DNA from: Ruminococcaceae bacterium UBA1734
Lineage (GTDB): Bacteria; Bacillota; Clostridia; Oscillospirales; Acutalibacteraceae
Length of the DNA: 64,000 nt
Direction: 5' to 3'
Assembly (NCBI GenBank): GCA_002315765.1
Contig: DCIE01000078.1
Location: forward strand, 18,896 to 82,895
Shown here: piece after piece, positions 1 to 8,240 of the stretch
Numbering within the stretch: the first letter of the stretch is position 1
How the letters are laid out: every line of letters starts with the position of its first letter
Position numbers and translations under genes: made by a program
The notes under the pieces: generated by a model
Told to the model about the DNA's origin: nothing
Database searches by the model: none
Seen by the model: the letters and a program-made list of their open reading frames with translations, nothing else

Positions 1-1430
1 AGATTTTCCGTGAACTTGCGGGATATTCCTTCGGTAGAGCCGATATTGTAAGACGCGCCATGGCAAAGAAAAAACACGATGTTATGAAAAAAGAGAGAAA
101 TGCTTTTATATTCGGTGAAAAAGATGAAGAGGGAAATGTGATATGCGAGGGTGCGGTAAACAGAGGAGTAAAGGTTGAGGTTGCCGAAAAAATATTCGAT
201 GAAATGTCGGCATTTTCGTCTTATGCCTTTAACAAATCCCACGCTGCGGCTTATGCTGTTGTTGCTTATCAAACCGCGTATTTAAAGTGCCACTATCCTT
301 CGTTTTATTTTTCATCTCTTTTGACAAGTGTGCTTGACAGCGGCAACAAAATTGCACGGTATTCTTCGGAATGTAAACGGTTGGGAATAGAACTTTTACC
401 GCCGAGTGTGAATAATTCTTATAAGTTTTTTTCGGCTGAAAACGGAAATATTCGCTTTGGTTTGTTAGCAGTTAAAAATTTAGGCTCGGCTGTTATTGAT
501 AATTTAATAAACGAGAGAAATAATAAGGGTAAATACTCTTCAATGATGGACTTTTTTAAGAGAAATCATAACAGAGGAATGAATAGCAGGGCTGCCGAAA
601 GCCTCATAAAAAGCGGTGCTTTAGACTGCTTCGGTCATAATCGGAAAAGTATGCTTATGACTTTGCCGAATATTATTTCGGTGCTTGAAGAAGAAAGAAG
701 ATTTTCGGGAGAAAATCAGCTTGATTTGTTTGGAGAAACCGAAAAAACCACCGAAATTCCCATTGTGGATGTGGAAGAAATGCCCCGTATGCAAAAACTT
801 TTTATGGAAAAAGAGGCGACGGGAATATATCTTTCGGGACATCCTATGCAGGGTTTTTACGATTATATATATAAAAAGGGTTGTGTGAAAATTTCGGATG
901 TCGTTTCGGGAAAATATAAGGATAAAGATAGGGTTTGTGTTTCGGGTGTCTTATCGTCTCCTAAAATAAGACAACTGAAAAACAAAACGATTATGGCAAA
1001 TGTTTTGTTAGAGGACACTTCGGGAGAAATCTCTTTAACTGTATTTAATAATCAGTATAATAACTTTGCTTCCTTGTTGGTTGAGGGAAATCTTGTGATA
1101 GTAAGAGGAAAATTAAGCGAGATGGAGGAGAGAGACAAAGAAATTGTTCTGGAGGAAATAGAGATTATTCCGAAAACAGCTGAGAGAAAACAAGAAAAGA
1201 ATATTCCGGCAGGTTGTTATTTAAGACTTAAGAGTATTAATTTGCCTGAGTTTGAAAAGGTAAAGAGGATTCTTAAAAACCATCCCGGAAATACCTCGGT
1301 ATTTATATTTGAAACAGATACAAATAAACGGTTTTCGGCACCTAAAAATCTATATGTAAATAATGATGAACAATTGATTTTGGAACTAAAGTCGGTTGTG
1401 GGAGAAGAAAATGTCAAATTTGTAACATAA
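1..1430 (+). CDS. dnaE: DNA polymerase III alpha subunit DnaE, C-terminal part (5' end outside window)
   Basis: This is the carboxy-terminal part of the replicative DNA polymerase alpha subunit. The reading frame is open from base 3, before the first ATG at 60, and reads IFRELAGYSFGRADIVRRAM, a typical DnaE finger-region sequence, so the gene is cut by the window edge rather than starting at 60. Downstream are the conserved FNKSHAAAYAVVAYQTAYLK block, a QLDLFGE segment that resembles the beta-clamp binding motif, and an OB-fold region (VCVSGVLSSPKIRQL onward) as in DnaE1-type polymerases. About 475 residues are visible. It is followed closely by pfkA, a common Firmicutes order (dnaE-pfkA), but pfkA has its own promoter. 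Confidence 0.95.
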   Translation, partial: IFRELAGYSFGRADIVRRAMAKKKHDVMKKERNAFIFGEKDEEGNVICEGAVNRGVKVEVAEKIFDEMSAFSSYAFNKSHAAAYAVVAYQTAYLKCHYPSFYFSSLLTSVLDSGNKIARYSSECKRLGIELLPPSVNNSYKFFSAENGNIRFGLLAVKNLGSAVIDNLINERNNKGKYSSMMDFFKRNHNRGMNSRAAESLIKSGALDCFGHNRKSMLMTLPNIISVLEEERRFSGENQLDLFGETEKTTEIPIVDVEEMPRMQKLFMEKEATGIYLSGHPMQGFYDYIYKKGCVKISDVVSGKYKDKDRVCVSGVLSSPKIRQLKNKTIMANVLLEDTSGEISLTVFNNQYNNFASLLVEGNLVIVRGKLSEMEERDKEIVLEEIEIIPKTAERKQEKNIPAGCYLRLKSINLPEFEKVKRILKNHPGNTSVFIFETDTNKRFSAPKNLYVNNDEQLILELKSVVGEENVKFVT

Positions 1431-1436
1431 AAAACA

Positions 1437-1465
1437 TTGAAATATATAAAATATTGTTATATAAT
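1437..1465 (+). promoter_or_regulatory. pfkA promoter
   Basis: TTGAAA (1437-1442), a 17-bp spacer and a perfect TATAAT (1460-1465) lie just after the dnaE stop codon and 30 bp before the pfkA start. This is a sigma-A type promoter by sequence; activity is inferred. Confidence 0.7.
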
Positions 1466-1495
1466 AATTGGTGTATTTTTTTGGAGATGATAGAT

Positions 1496-2455
1496 ATGAA
1501 AACTATTGGTGTATTGACAAGCGGGGGAGATGCTCCCGGAATGAATGCGGCAATTCGTGCCGTTGTAAGAACTGCAATTTCTTTGGGAATGAATGTAAAA
1601 GGTATCAGAAGAGGTTATAACGGACTTATTGAAGGAGATGTTATCGACCTTGATTTGCGTTCTGTTTCGGATATAATTCATAGAGGCGGAACCTTTCTTT
1701 ATACCGCAAGAAGTCCCAAGTTTAAAACCGAGGAAGGTATGAAACTTGCGATTGAAAACTGTAAAAAATTCGGTATTGACGGCATTGTCGTAATCGGCGG
1801 AGACGGTTCTTACAGAGGTGCAAGAGATTTGTCCAATCACGGAATTCCATGTGTCGGAGTTCCGGGAACTATTGATAATGATATTTCTTCTACGGAATAT
1901 ACAATAGGCTTTGATACCGCAATGAATACCGCAATGGAAATGGTGGATAGAATAAGAGATACCGCCCAGTCCCATGACCGTTGTTCGGTTGTTGAGGTTA
2001 TGGGTAGACATGCAGGTTATATTGCCGTTCAAACAGGTATTGCCGTTGGTGCAACAGCAATTTTAGTACCTGAAATTCCGGTTAATGTAGAGGATATTGT
2101 GGAAAAGATTAAAAAATCCAACAAAACCGGTAAAAAGCACTTTATTATTGTTGTTGCCGAGGGTGTAGGCAAGGTAGAAGAACTTGCGGATATTATTGAG
2201 GAGAAAACAGGTATTGAATCCCGTGCTACCGTATTAGGTCATGTTCAACGCGGCGGAAGCCCCACGGTAAGAGACAGAGTTTGTGCTACCGACCTTGGAA
2301 ATGCTGCTGTTCACCTATTAAATAAAGGCATTGGAAACAGAGTTGTAGGTTACAAAGACGGTGCGCTTGTAAACTATGATATTTTTGAGGCTTTAAATAT
2401 GGAAAAACAGTTTGATTTTGATATGGTTGAGGTTGCTCACGAAACATCAATTTAA
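1496..2455 (+). CDS. pfkA: ATP-dependent 6-phosphofructokinase
   Basis: PfkA phosphorylates fructose 6-phosphate to fructose 1,6-bisphosphate, the committed step of glycolysis, in the cytosol. The 319-residue product has the family length (about 320). Visible motifs are TSGGDAPGMNAAIRA near the N-terminus (nucleotide loop), GGDGSYRGA, PGTIDND with the catalytic Asp, and MGRHAGYIA. The glycines in GGDGS and in PGTIDND (where pyrophosphate-dependent enzymes have Asp and Lys) indicate an ATP rather than PPi donor. I chose the ATG at 1496 because it follows a GGAG Shine-Dalgarno at a good distance and gives the canonical MKTIGVLTSGG start; the frame is open further upstream to 1454 but that extension has no family support. 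Confidence 0.96.
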   Translation: MKTIGVLTSGGDAPGMNAAIRAVVRTAISLGMNVKGIRRGYNGLIEGDVIDLDLRSVSDIIHRGGTFLYTARSPKFKTEEGMKLAIENCKKFGIDGIVVIGGDGSYRGARDLSNHGIPCVGVPGTIDNDISSTEYTIGFDTAMNTAMEMVDRIRDTAQSHDRCSVVEVMGRHAGYIAVQTGIAVGATAILVPEIPVNVEDIVEKIKKSNKTGKKHFIIVVAEGVGKVEELADIIEEKTGIESRATVLGHVQRGGSPTVRDRVCATDLGNAAVHLLNKGIGNRVVGYKDGALVNYDIFEALNMEKQFDFDMVEVAHETSI

Positions 2456-2473
2456 GTAAAAAAATGTAAATTT

Positions 2474-2507
2474 ATTGCCGTACAATAAGAGTACGGCAAT
2501 TTTTTTA
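2474..2507 (+). terminator. Rho-independent terminator after pfkA
   Basis: A perfect 10-bp stem, ATTGCCGTAC (2474-2483) with GTACGGCAAT (2491-2500), has a 7-nt loop and is followed by a run of T. Confidence 0.88.
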
Positions 2508-2538
2508 TACATTTGTTGAGTGATTTTCAAAAAAATAT

Positions 2539-2567
2539 TTGACTCGGTTGCTAATAAGTGGTAATAT
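2539..2567 (+). promoter_or_regulatory. gdhA promoter
   Basis: TTGACT (2539-2544), 17-bp spacer, TAATAT (2562-2567), 26 bp upstream of the gdhA start codon. Strong sigma-A type match. Confidence 0.72.
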
Positions 2568-2593
2568 TTACTATTGAAAAGGAGTGAAGATGT

Positions 2594-3946
2594 ATGTTTA
2601 AATCAGCTTATCTTAATAGGGTTTACGAAACCTTAGAAAAGCGCAGTGCAGGGGAACCTGAATTTTTACAGGCAGTAAAGGAAGTTCTCGAGTCCTTAGA
2701 GCCTGTTATTGAGTCAAATCCTGCTTATGAGAAAAACGGAATTATCGAGAGAATGGTAGAGCCTGAAAGAATGATTTCTTTCAGAGTATCTTGGGTTGAC
2801 GACAACGGTAAGGTTCAGGTTAACCGCGGTTATCGTGTTCAGTTTAATTCGGCTATCGGTCCATACAAGGGCGGTCTTCGTTTCCATCCCACGGTTAATG
2901 CTTCAATTATGAAGTTCTTGGGATTTGAGCAGACCTTCAAGAATAGCCTTACCAGCCTTCCTATGGGTGGCGGTAAAGGTGGTTCGGACTTTGACCCGAG
3001 AGGCAAGTCTGACGGTGAAGTTATGAGATTTTGCCAAAGCTTTATGACCGAGCTTTCAAAACATATCGGTGCAGATACCGATGTACCTGCAGGTGATATC
3101 GGCGTAGGTGCCCGTGAGGTTGGCTACTTATTCGGTCAGTATAAGAGACTTCGCAATGAGTTTACAGGTGTACTTACAGGTAAGGGCCTTTCTTTCGGCG
3201 GTTCGCTTATTCGTCCTGAGGCTACCGGATTCGGCGCAGTTTACTATGTAGTGGAAATGCTCAAATCATTTGGCGAAACAGTTAAGGGTAAGACCTTTGC
3301 CGTATCGGGATTCGGTAATGTTGCTTGGGGTACCGTTAAGAAGATTACCGAGCTTGGCGGTAAGGTTGTAACAATTTCCGGACCTGATGGTTATGTTTAC
3401 GATAAAGACGGTATTAATACCGATGAAAAGATTAACTTTATGTTGGAGATGCGTTCTTCCGGACATGATAAGGTTAAGGATTATGCCGATAAATTCGGTG
3501 TAGAGTATTTTGAAGGTAAGCGCCCTTGGGAGCAGAAGGTTGATATTATTATGCCTTGTGCTACACAAAACGAGGTGGGCATTGAGGATGCCAAGAACAT
3601 TGTGGCTAACGGAGTTAAGTACTATGTTGAGGTTGCTAATATGCCTACAACCGAAGAAGCAGTTGCTTACTTAAAGAAAAACAAGGTTGTTATTGCTCCG
3701 TCTAAGGCTGTTAATGCCGGTGGTGTTGCTGTTTCCGGTCTTGAAATGAGCCAGAACTCAATGAGATACAGCTGGACAGCCGAAGAGGTTGATGCAAAAT
3801 TGTATCAGATTATGGCTAATATTTATAAGAATTCCTTTGATGCCGCTAAAAAGTACGGTATGGAAGGCGACCTTATTGCCGGTGCAAATATTGCCGGATT
3901 TGAAAAGGTTGCAGATGCTATGCTTGCTCAGGGTATTGCATATTAA
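2594..3946 (+). CDS. gdhA: NADP-type glutamate dehydrogenase
   Basis: The enzyme interconverts 2-oxoglutarate plus ammonium and glutamate and is the likely ammonium-assimilating dehydrogenase. The 450-residue length is that of the hexameric bacterial GdhA family. Visible are the substrate-site sequence PYKGGLRFHPTVN, the catalytic-lysine region LPMGGGKGGSDFDPRGKS, DVPAGDIGVGAREVGYLFGQ, and the Rossmann motif SGFGNVAWG. The start ATG is preceded by an AAAGGAG Shine-Dalgarno. It stands alone between a terminator and a terminator-like hairpin, with its own promoter. NADP preference is inferred from family resemblance, not from a decisive residue. Confidence 0.95.
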   Translation: MFKSAYLNRVYETLEKRSAGEPEFLQAVKEVLESLEPVIESNPAYEKNGIIERMVEPERMISFRVSWVDDNGKVQVNRGYRVQFNSAIGPYKGGLRFHPTVNASIMKFLGFEQTFKNSLTSLPMGGGKGGSDFDPRGKSDGEVMRFCQSFMTELSKHIGADTDVPAGDIGVGAREVGYLFGQYKRLRNEFTGVLTGKGLSFGGSLIRPEATGFGAVYYVVEMLKSFGETVKGKTFAVSGFGNVAWGTVKKITELGGKVVTISGPDGYVYDKDGINTDEKINFMLEMRSSGHDKVKDYADKFGVEYFEGKRPWEQKVDIIMPCATQNEVGIEDAKNIVANGVKYYVEVANMPTTEEAVAYLKKNKVVIAPSKAVNAGGVAVSGLEMSQNSMRYSWTAEEVDAKLYQIMANIYKNSFDAAKKYGMEGDLIAGANIAGFEKVADAMLAQGIAY

Positions 3947-3948
3947 TA

Positions 3949-3977
3949 TTGCCTTTTTTGAGAAAAAGATGTATAAT
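3949..3977 (+). promoter_or_regulatory. Probable promoter of the TetR-family gene
   Basis: TTGCCT (3949-3954), 17-bp spacer and perfect TATAAT (3972-3977) lie just after the gdhA stop. The -10 overlaps the left arm of the gdhA terminator hairpin, so termination and initiation are packed into the same 65 bp. Confidence 0.55.
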
Positions 3978-4013
3978 GACAAGGGTGCTTTGATGTGCCT
4001 TTGTCATTTTTTT
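3975..4013 (+). terminator. Terminator-like hairpin after gdhA
   Basis: AATGACAAGG (3975-3984) pairs with CCTTTGTCATT (3998-4008) with one bulged T, followed by a T run to 4013. Confidence 0.65.
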
Positions 4014-4026
4014 AGGGGGACCGATT

Positions 4027-4620
4027 ATGAAAAAGAAAAATACCCGAAATACCAAAGGTAGGATTGTATCTGCCGCTTGGCGACTTTTTTATGAACAGGG
4101 TTATGATAATACTACAGTTGACGATATAATTTATGAATCGGAAACCTCTAAAGGCTCATTTTACCATTATTTCAGCGGAAAAGATGCCCTTTTGTCCACA
4201 CTGTCCTATCTTTTTGACGAAAAATATGAAGAGCTTTCAGGTTCTTTTCCCGAAAATATGGGTGCCATTGAAAAATTGGTTTATCTAAACGGAGAAATAT
4301 TCCGTATGATAGAGGACTCGGTTTCTATTGAGCTTTTGGCAAGTCTTTTGTCTTCACAGCTTGTAACCAAAAGTGAAAAGCATCTGCTTGATAAAGAAAG
4401 AACATATTATAAATTGCTTAGAAATATAATAGTAGAGGGACAGCAGTCAGGGGAAATTTCAACCGAAAAATCGGCTAATGATATTGTAAAAGCCTACGCT
4501 ATGTATGAAAGAGCCATAATGTACGATTGGTGTCTTTGCAACGGTGAATATTCTTTAAGAGAGTATAGCGCCGCTATGTTGCCTATGTTTTTAAACGGAT
4601 ACAAAGCGAGTACAAATTAA
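4027..4620 (+). CDS. TetR/AcrR-family transcriptional regulator
   Basis: A 197-residue one-component repressor-type regulator. Residues about 8-55 form the TetR helix-turn-helix: RIVSAAWRLFYEQGYDNTTV then DDIIYESETSKGSFYHYF, ending in the diagnostic FYHYFSGKDALL. The rest is a helical ligand-binding domain with no recognisable specificity. An AGGGGG Shine-Dalgarno precedes the ATG. It is separated by a terminator hairpin from putP downstream, and a 20-bp palindrome sits over the putP promoter, so putP is the most likely target (inference). The ligand is unknown. Confidence 0.9.
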   Translation: MKKKNTRNTKGRIVSAAWRLFYEQGYDNTTVDDIIYESETSKGSFYHYFSGKDALLSTLSYLFDEKYEELSGSFPENMGAIEKLVYLNGEIFRMIEDSVSIELLASLLSSQLVTKSEKHLLDKERTYYKLLRNIIVEGQQSGEISTEKSANDIVKAYAMYERAIMYDWCLCNGEYSLREYSAAMLPMFLNGYKASTN

Positions 4621-4667
4621 AAAAATATTTTTGATACATTATTTAGTATGTACTTTAGTCTAATTAT

Positions 4668-4713
4668 AATAGTCTTAAAACAAAGGGTTTTCTTTGCTTT
4701 AAGGCTATTTTTG
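4668..4713 (+). terminator. Terminator after the TetR-family gene
   Basis: Long imperfect stem: AATAGTCTTAAAACAAAG (4668-4685) pairs with CTTTGCTTTAAGGCTATT (4692-4709) with two mismatches, followed by TTTTG. Confidence 0.72.
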
Positions 4714-4730
4714 TTCATTTTTTATTTCAA

Positions 4731-4750
4731 ACTAAATTCTATGTTTTAGT
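4731..4750. promoter_or_regulatory. Candidate TetR-type operator in front of putP
   Basis: An inverted repeat ACTAAA-N8-TTTAGT (20 bp, the usual size of a TetR-family site) overlaps the -35 position of the putP promoter. The right half is part of TTTAGTCTAAT (4745-4755), which also occurs as a direct copy at 4654-4664 just past the regulator gene. The dyad is seen; the link to the regulator is inferred. Confidence 0.45.
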
Positions 4751-4763
4751 CTAATAAAAAGTA

Positions 4764-4772
4764 TGGTATAAT
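4764..4772 (+). promoter_or_regulatory. putP promoter (extended -10)
   Basis: TGG-TATAAT is an extended -10 with no good -35 (TTTTAG at 4744-4749, 17 bp upstream). It lies 32 bp before the start codon. Confidence 0.6.
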
Positions 4773-4804
4773 TCTAACTGTTAAAAAAGAAAGGGGTAAT
4801 TATT

Positions 4805-6349
4805 TTGGAAACAAGAAACATTATCATTCTTGCGGCTATCGTTGTTTATATGATTATGATGGTTGCAATCGGCTTTGTGGTTTCAAAAAGAAATAAAACC
4901 ACAAGCGACTATTATTTAGGCGGAAGAAAATTAGGACCGTTGGTTACTGCCATGAGTGCCGAGGCATCGGATATGAGTGGTTGGCTTTTGATGGGACTGC
5001 CTGCAGTTGCTTTAATGTGCGGTCTTGCAGAGGCTACATGGACGGCAATAGGTCTTGCAATCGGTACATATCTCAACTGGTTGTTTGTTGCAAAAAAACT
5101 CAGAGTTTACAGTCAAAAGATTGACGCATACACAATTCCCGACTTTTTCTCAAAGCGTTTCGGTGATAAAAAGAATATTTTGACCACTATTGCGGCGATA
5201 TTTATTATCATATTCTTTATTCCTTACACAGCATCGGGTTTTGCGGCTTGCGGTAAATTGTTTAATGCCATTTTCGGAGTAGATTATTTAACTGCTATGA
5301 TAATAAGTGCGGCGGTTATTATTATTTACTGCACTTTAGGCGGTTTTTTTGCCGCTTCAACTACCGACTTTGTTCAAAGTATAGTAATGACAATCGCTTT
5401 ATTTGTTGTTATCGGATTTGGCGAAGGTGCCGTTCACGGATTTACCAATGTTTTTTCCAATGTTAAGGAACTTACCGGATACCTTGATTTGTTTAAGGGT
5501 TACAGTGTTGCTGACGGCGCTACCGGAAGTTACGGCGCTTTGCCTGTTGCTTCAACTCTTGCTTGGGGACTCGGATATTTCGGCATGCCTCACATCTTGC
5601 TTAGATTTATGGCAATAGAGGATGAAAACAAGTTAAAACTTTCAAGAAGAGTAGCAACGGTTTGGGTTGTAATTTCAATGGGTATTGCCGTATTAATCGG
5701 TGTTGTTGGATATAGCTTAATGAAGGCAGGTATTGTTCCGACTTATGCCGATGCCACTGCCGCCGAAACAATAATTGTTGACATATCAAAGGTTATTTCA
5801 AAGTTTGGCTTTGTTCCTGCTTTTGTAGGCGGAATAATTCTTGCGGGTATTTTGGCATCTACAATGTCAACTGCCGATTCACAGTTACTTGCCGCAGCAT
5901 CAAGTGTTTCCGAAAATTTGGTTAAGGATACATTCAAGGTAAAGCTTTCGGTTAAGTCTTCTATGATACTTGCAAGAGTATCGGTTGTTGTAATTTCCGT
6001 AATTGCTATTTTCCTTGCAAGAAATCCCGACAGTTCGGTATTCAGAATTGTATCATTTGCTTGGGCAGGTTTCGGCGCTGTGTTCGGTCCGGTTGTACTC
6101 TGTGCGCTTTTCTGGAAGAGAACGAACAAGTGGGGCGCTTTGGCTGGTATGATTTCAGGCGGAGTTATGATTTTTGTTTGGAAGTTTGTTATCAGGGTTC
6201 AGTTTGCCGACACAATTCTTAACATTTACGAGTTATTACCGGCGTTCATAATTGCTCTTATTGCCATTGTGATTGTAAGTCTTGCAACTAAGGCTCCTGA
6301 AAAGGAAATTATTGATACCTTTGAAAGCGTTAAAGCGAAAAATAATTAA
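4805..6349 (+). CDS. putP: Sodium/proline symporter (SSS family)
   Basis: A 514-residue integral membrane protein of the sodium:solute symporter family, most similar in pattern to PutP, which imports proline with Na+. Typical PutP sequence is visible in the first three helices: YYLGGRKLGPLVTAMSAEAS, DMSGWLLMGLPAVALMCGL and EATWTAIGLAIGTYLNW. At least twelve hydrophobic segments can be counted. The start is a TTG at 4805, chosen because it follows an AAGGGG Shine-Dalgarno and gives a short cytoplasmic or periplasmic N-tail before the first helix; no ATG fits. Imported proline could feed glutamate metabolism, which would suit the nearby gdhA, but this is only context. Proline specificity rests on resemblance. 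Confidence 0.9.
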   Translation: METRNIIILAAIVVYMIMMVAIGFVVSKRNKTTSDYYLGGRKLGPLVTAMSAEASDMSGWLLMGLPAVALMCGLAEATWTAIGLAIGTYLNWLFVAKKLRVYSQKIDAYTIPDFFSKRFGDKKNILTTIAAIFIIIFFIPYTASGFAACGKLFNAIFGVDYLTAMIISAAVIIIYCTLGGFFAASTTDFVQSIVMTIALFVVIGFGEGAVHGFTNVFSNVKELTGYLDLFKGYSVADGATGSYGALPVASTLAWGLGYFGMPHILLRFMAIEDENKLKLSRRVATVWVVISMGIAVLIGVVGYSLMKAGIVPTYADATAAETIIVDISKVISKFGFVPAFVGGIILAGILASTMSTADSQLLAAASSVSENLVKDTFKVKLSVKSSMILARVSVVVISVIAIFLARNPDSSVFRIVSFAWAGFGAVFGPVVLCALFWKRTNKWGALAGMISGGVMIFVWKFVIRVQFADTILNIYELLPAFIIALIAIVIVSLATKAPEKEIIDTFESVKAKNN

Positions 6350-6365
6350 AATTTAATACACATTT

Positions 6366-6407
6366 AATAATGCAACTTTGGAAAAACCTTTGTTGCATTA
6401 TTTTTTT
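6366..6407 (+). terminator. Terminator after putP
   Basis: An 11-bp perfect outer stem AATAATGCAAC (6366-6376) with GTTGCATTATT (6392-6402), followed by a T run that runs into the -35 of the next promoter. Confidence 0.85.
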
Positions 6408-6434
6408 GACAAAAAAGAAATTCTGTGTTATCAT
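6406..6434 (+). promoter_or_regulatory. Promoter of the MATE/phosphatase cluster
   Basis: Perfect TTGACA (6406-6411), 17-bp spacer, TATCAT (6429-6434) with a TG dinucleotide two bases upstream of the -10. Confidence 0.72.
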
Positions 6435-6482
6435 TATTATGTATTTTTATACTATTATTTGGTAATTTTTGAAGGTGTATAA

Positions 6483-8228
6483 ATGGAAGAACGGCAGTTT
6501 ATAAATAAAATATATTTAAGTAGTCTTTTTCCGGTTACATTAGCAGTTCTTCTAATTCAGCTGTGTTCGGTAATTAACAATATTGTTGTAGGTAGACTTT
6601 TGGGTAGCGACGGTCTTGCGGTTACAAGTGTTGTAAGCCCCATAAGTTTTATATTTGCAACGGTAGGTTCTCTTTTGGCTGTGGGTGGCTCTATTCAGGC
6701 GGCTCATTTTGTCGGCAACCAGAATTTTGACGGCTGTAATCGGTGCCTTTATCTTACTGTTAAGTTATCTCTTGTTATTGGTGTGGCATTAACCGCAATT
6801 ATTATGGTGTTTAACGGTGTTGTGCTTAATGTTTTGGGTGTTCCCGATTCCATAAGAAAAGAAACAAGAAACTATATTTTAGCCTTTGCACCTTCGGCTT
6901 TTGCTGCTATCGGAATATATATTCCTTTTAATTATCTTAAAATAAACGGTGCTCAAAAATACGGTGTGTATGTCAGCGGAATTATGGCAATCGTCAATAT
7001 TTCTCTTGATATTGTCTTTGTTAAATTCTTTAATATGGGTATGGCGGGAATAGGACTTGCTTCAACTATTGCGTATTTTTCTGCTACACTTCCGGGACTT
7101 TTTATCCTTTACAGTAAAAAAGGCGGCTTTAAGAAGCCGAAAGATAAAAGCTTCGGAGGTATTAAAGATGTTTTAATTTCCGGTTCTCCATCGGCTGTAA
7201 ATAATCTTTGCAACCTACTTCGTACATATTTTTTAAACCTTATTATTGTTTCCGCTTTAGGTAAGGCGGGTCTTTCGACCTTTAGTGTTATTTCCACAAT
7301 TTTTATGTTTTCGGTTACAATTTCTAACGGAACATCACTCAGTATGGCACCCTTTGCTGCGGTTTTTTCCAGCGAAAAGGATACAAAGAGTTTAAGACAA
7401 ATCTTTACCGCCGCTATGGTTTCCGCCGTTGTATTAATGACCGTTTTTGTGGGAATTTTGGAATATATGCCTGAAAAAATATGCAGATTTTTTTCTATTG
7501 CCGACTCTGATGCTTTGGCAATGGCGACAAATGCGGTTTGTATATTTTCGGTTAGTCTTATCTTAAGCGGAGTTAATACTATATTCTCCACTTTTTATCA
7601 AAGTATAAAGCATACACTTTTTTCAAATGCTTTGACTGTGCTTAGAAACTTTGCTTTGGTTGTTTTATTTGCTCTGTATTTTTCAAAAAAGGGAAACGGA
7701 GAAAATTTATGGTATGCTTTTTTAATAGCCGAAGCGATAACATTTTTGCTGACATTTGTTATTTCGTTTATTATCAGCCGTATAAGAAAAGACCTTTCCG
7801 CCTTTTTACTAATGGATGAAGTAGCGGATAAAAGCGGGAAATTCCTTGCTTTTTCGGTGGATAACAATAATGCAAGTGCCGCTGAAAGTGCCGAGAAAAT
7901 CACGGGATTTTGCGAACAAAACGAAATGTCTCCTAAACTTACAATGGCACTTGGCATTGCTATTGAGGAAATATTGGTGCTTTTCAACGACCATGCTTTA
8001 AAGGACGAAAAAACAAAATTAAGGTCCAATGTGAGAATTCTTATTCACGATGATGTTGTGGTACTTAGATTCAGAACGGCGGGAAAACAGTTTAATCCCA
8101 TCAAGTATGCTGACAGTGATGAGGATTTAATGTCCGATACGATGGGAATTAAGATGGTTAAAAAGCTTTCCGAGGTTGTACTTTATGACCGTGTGTTCGG
8201 AATAAACAATCTTACCATATTGTTTTAA
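6483..8228 (+). CDS. MATE-family multidrug/solute exporter fused to an RsbW-like ATPase domain
   Basis: The first 450 or so residues form a MATE-type polytopic transporter (about twelve hydrophobic helices; LIQLCSVINNIVVGRLLGSD near the start is the typical first-helix pattern). MATE proteins alone are about 450 residues. The extra 130 residues at the C-terminus look like a HATPase_c_2 (anti-sigma kinase type) domain: IAIEEILVLFNDHA matches the N-box helix and MGIKMVKKLSEVVLYDRV resembles the G2-box region of this family. The first gene of a tight four-gene cluster (gaps of 12 bp or less, or overlaps) with a GNAT-like protein, a PP2C phosphatase and a stand-alone HATPase_c_2 protein, so the ATPase domain may receive signals from that phosphatase. 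Transport substrate unknown. Confidence 0.85.
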   Translation: MEERQFINKIYLSSLFPVTLAVLLIQLCSVINNIVVGRLLGSDGLAVTSVVSPISFIFATVGSLLAVGGSIQAAHFVGNQNFDGCNRCLYLTVKLSLVIGVALTAIIMVFNGVVLNVLGVPDSIRKETRNYILAFAPSAFAAIGIYIPFNYLKINGAQKYGVYVSGIMAIVNISLDIVFVKFFNMGMAGIGLASTIAYFSATLPGLFILYSKKGGFKKPKDKSFGGIKDVLISGSPSAVNNLCNLLRTYFLNLIIVSALGKAGLSTFSVISTIFMFSVTISNGTSLSMAPFAAVFSSEKDTKSLRQIFTAAMVSAVVLMTVFVGILEYMPEKICRFFSIADSDALAMATNAVCIFSVSLILSGVNTIFSTFYQSIKHTLFSNALTVLRNFALVVLFALYFSKKGNGENLWYAFLIAEAITFLLTFVISFIISRIRKDLSAFLLMDEVADKSGKFLAFSVDNNNASAAESAEKITGFCEQNEMSPKLTMALGIAIEEILVLFNDHALKDEKTKLRSNVRILIHDDVVVLRFRTAGKQFNPIKYADSDEDLMSDTMGIKMVKKLSEVVLYDRVFGINNLTILF

Positions 8229-8240
8229 TGGGGTGGAAAG

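Noticed and set aside
60..62. ATG at 60 as a gene start
   Set aside because: The same frame is open to the window edge and encodes conserved DnaE sequence before it.
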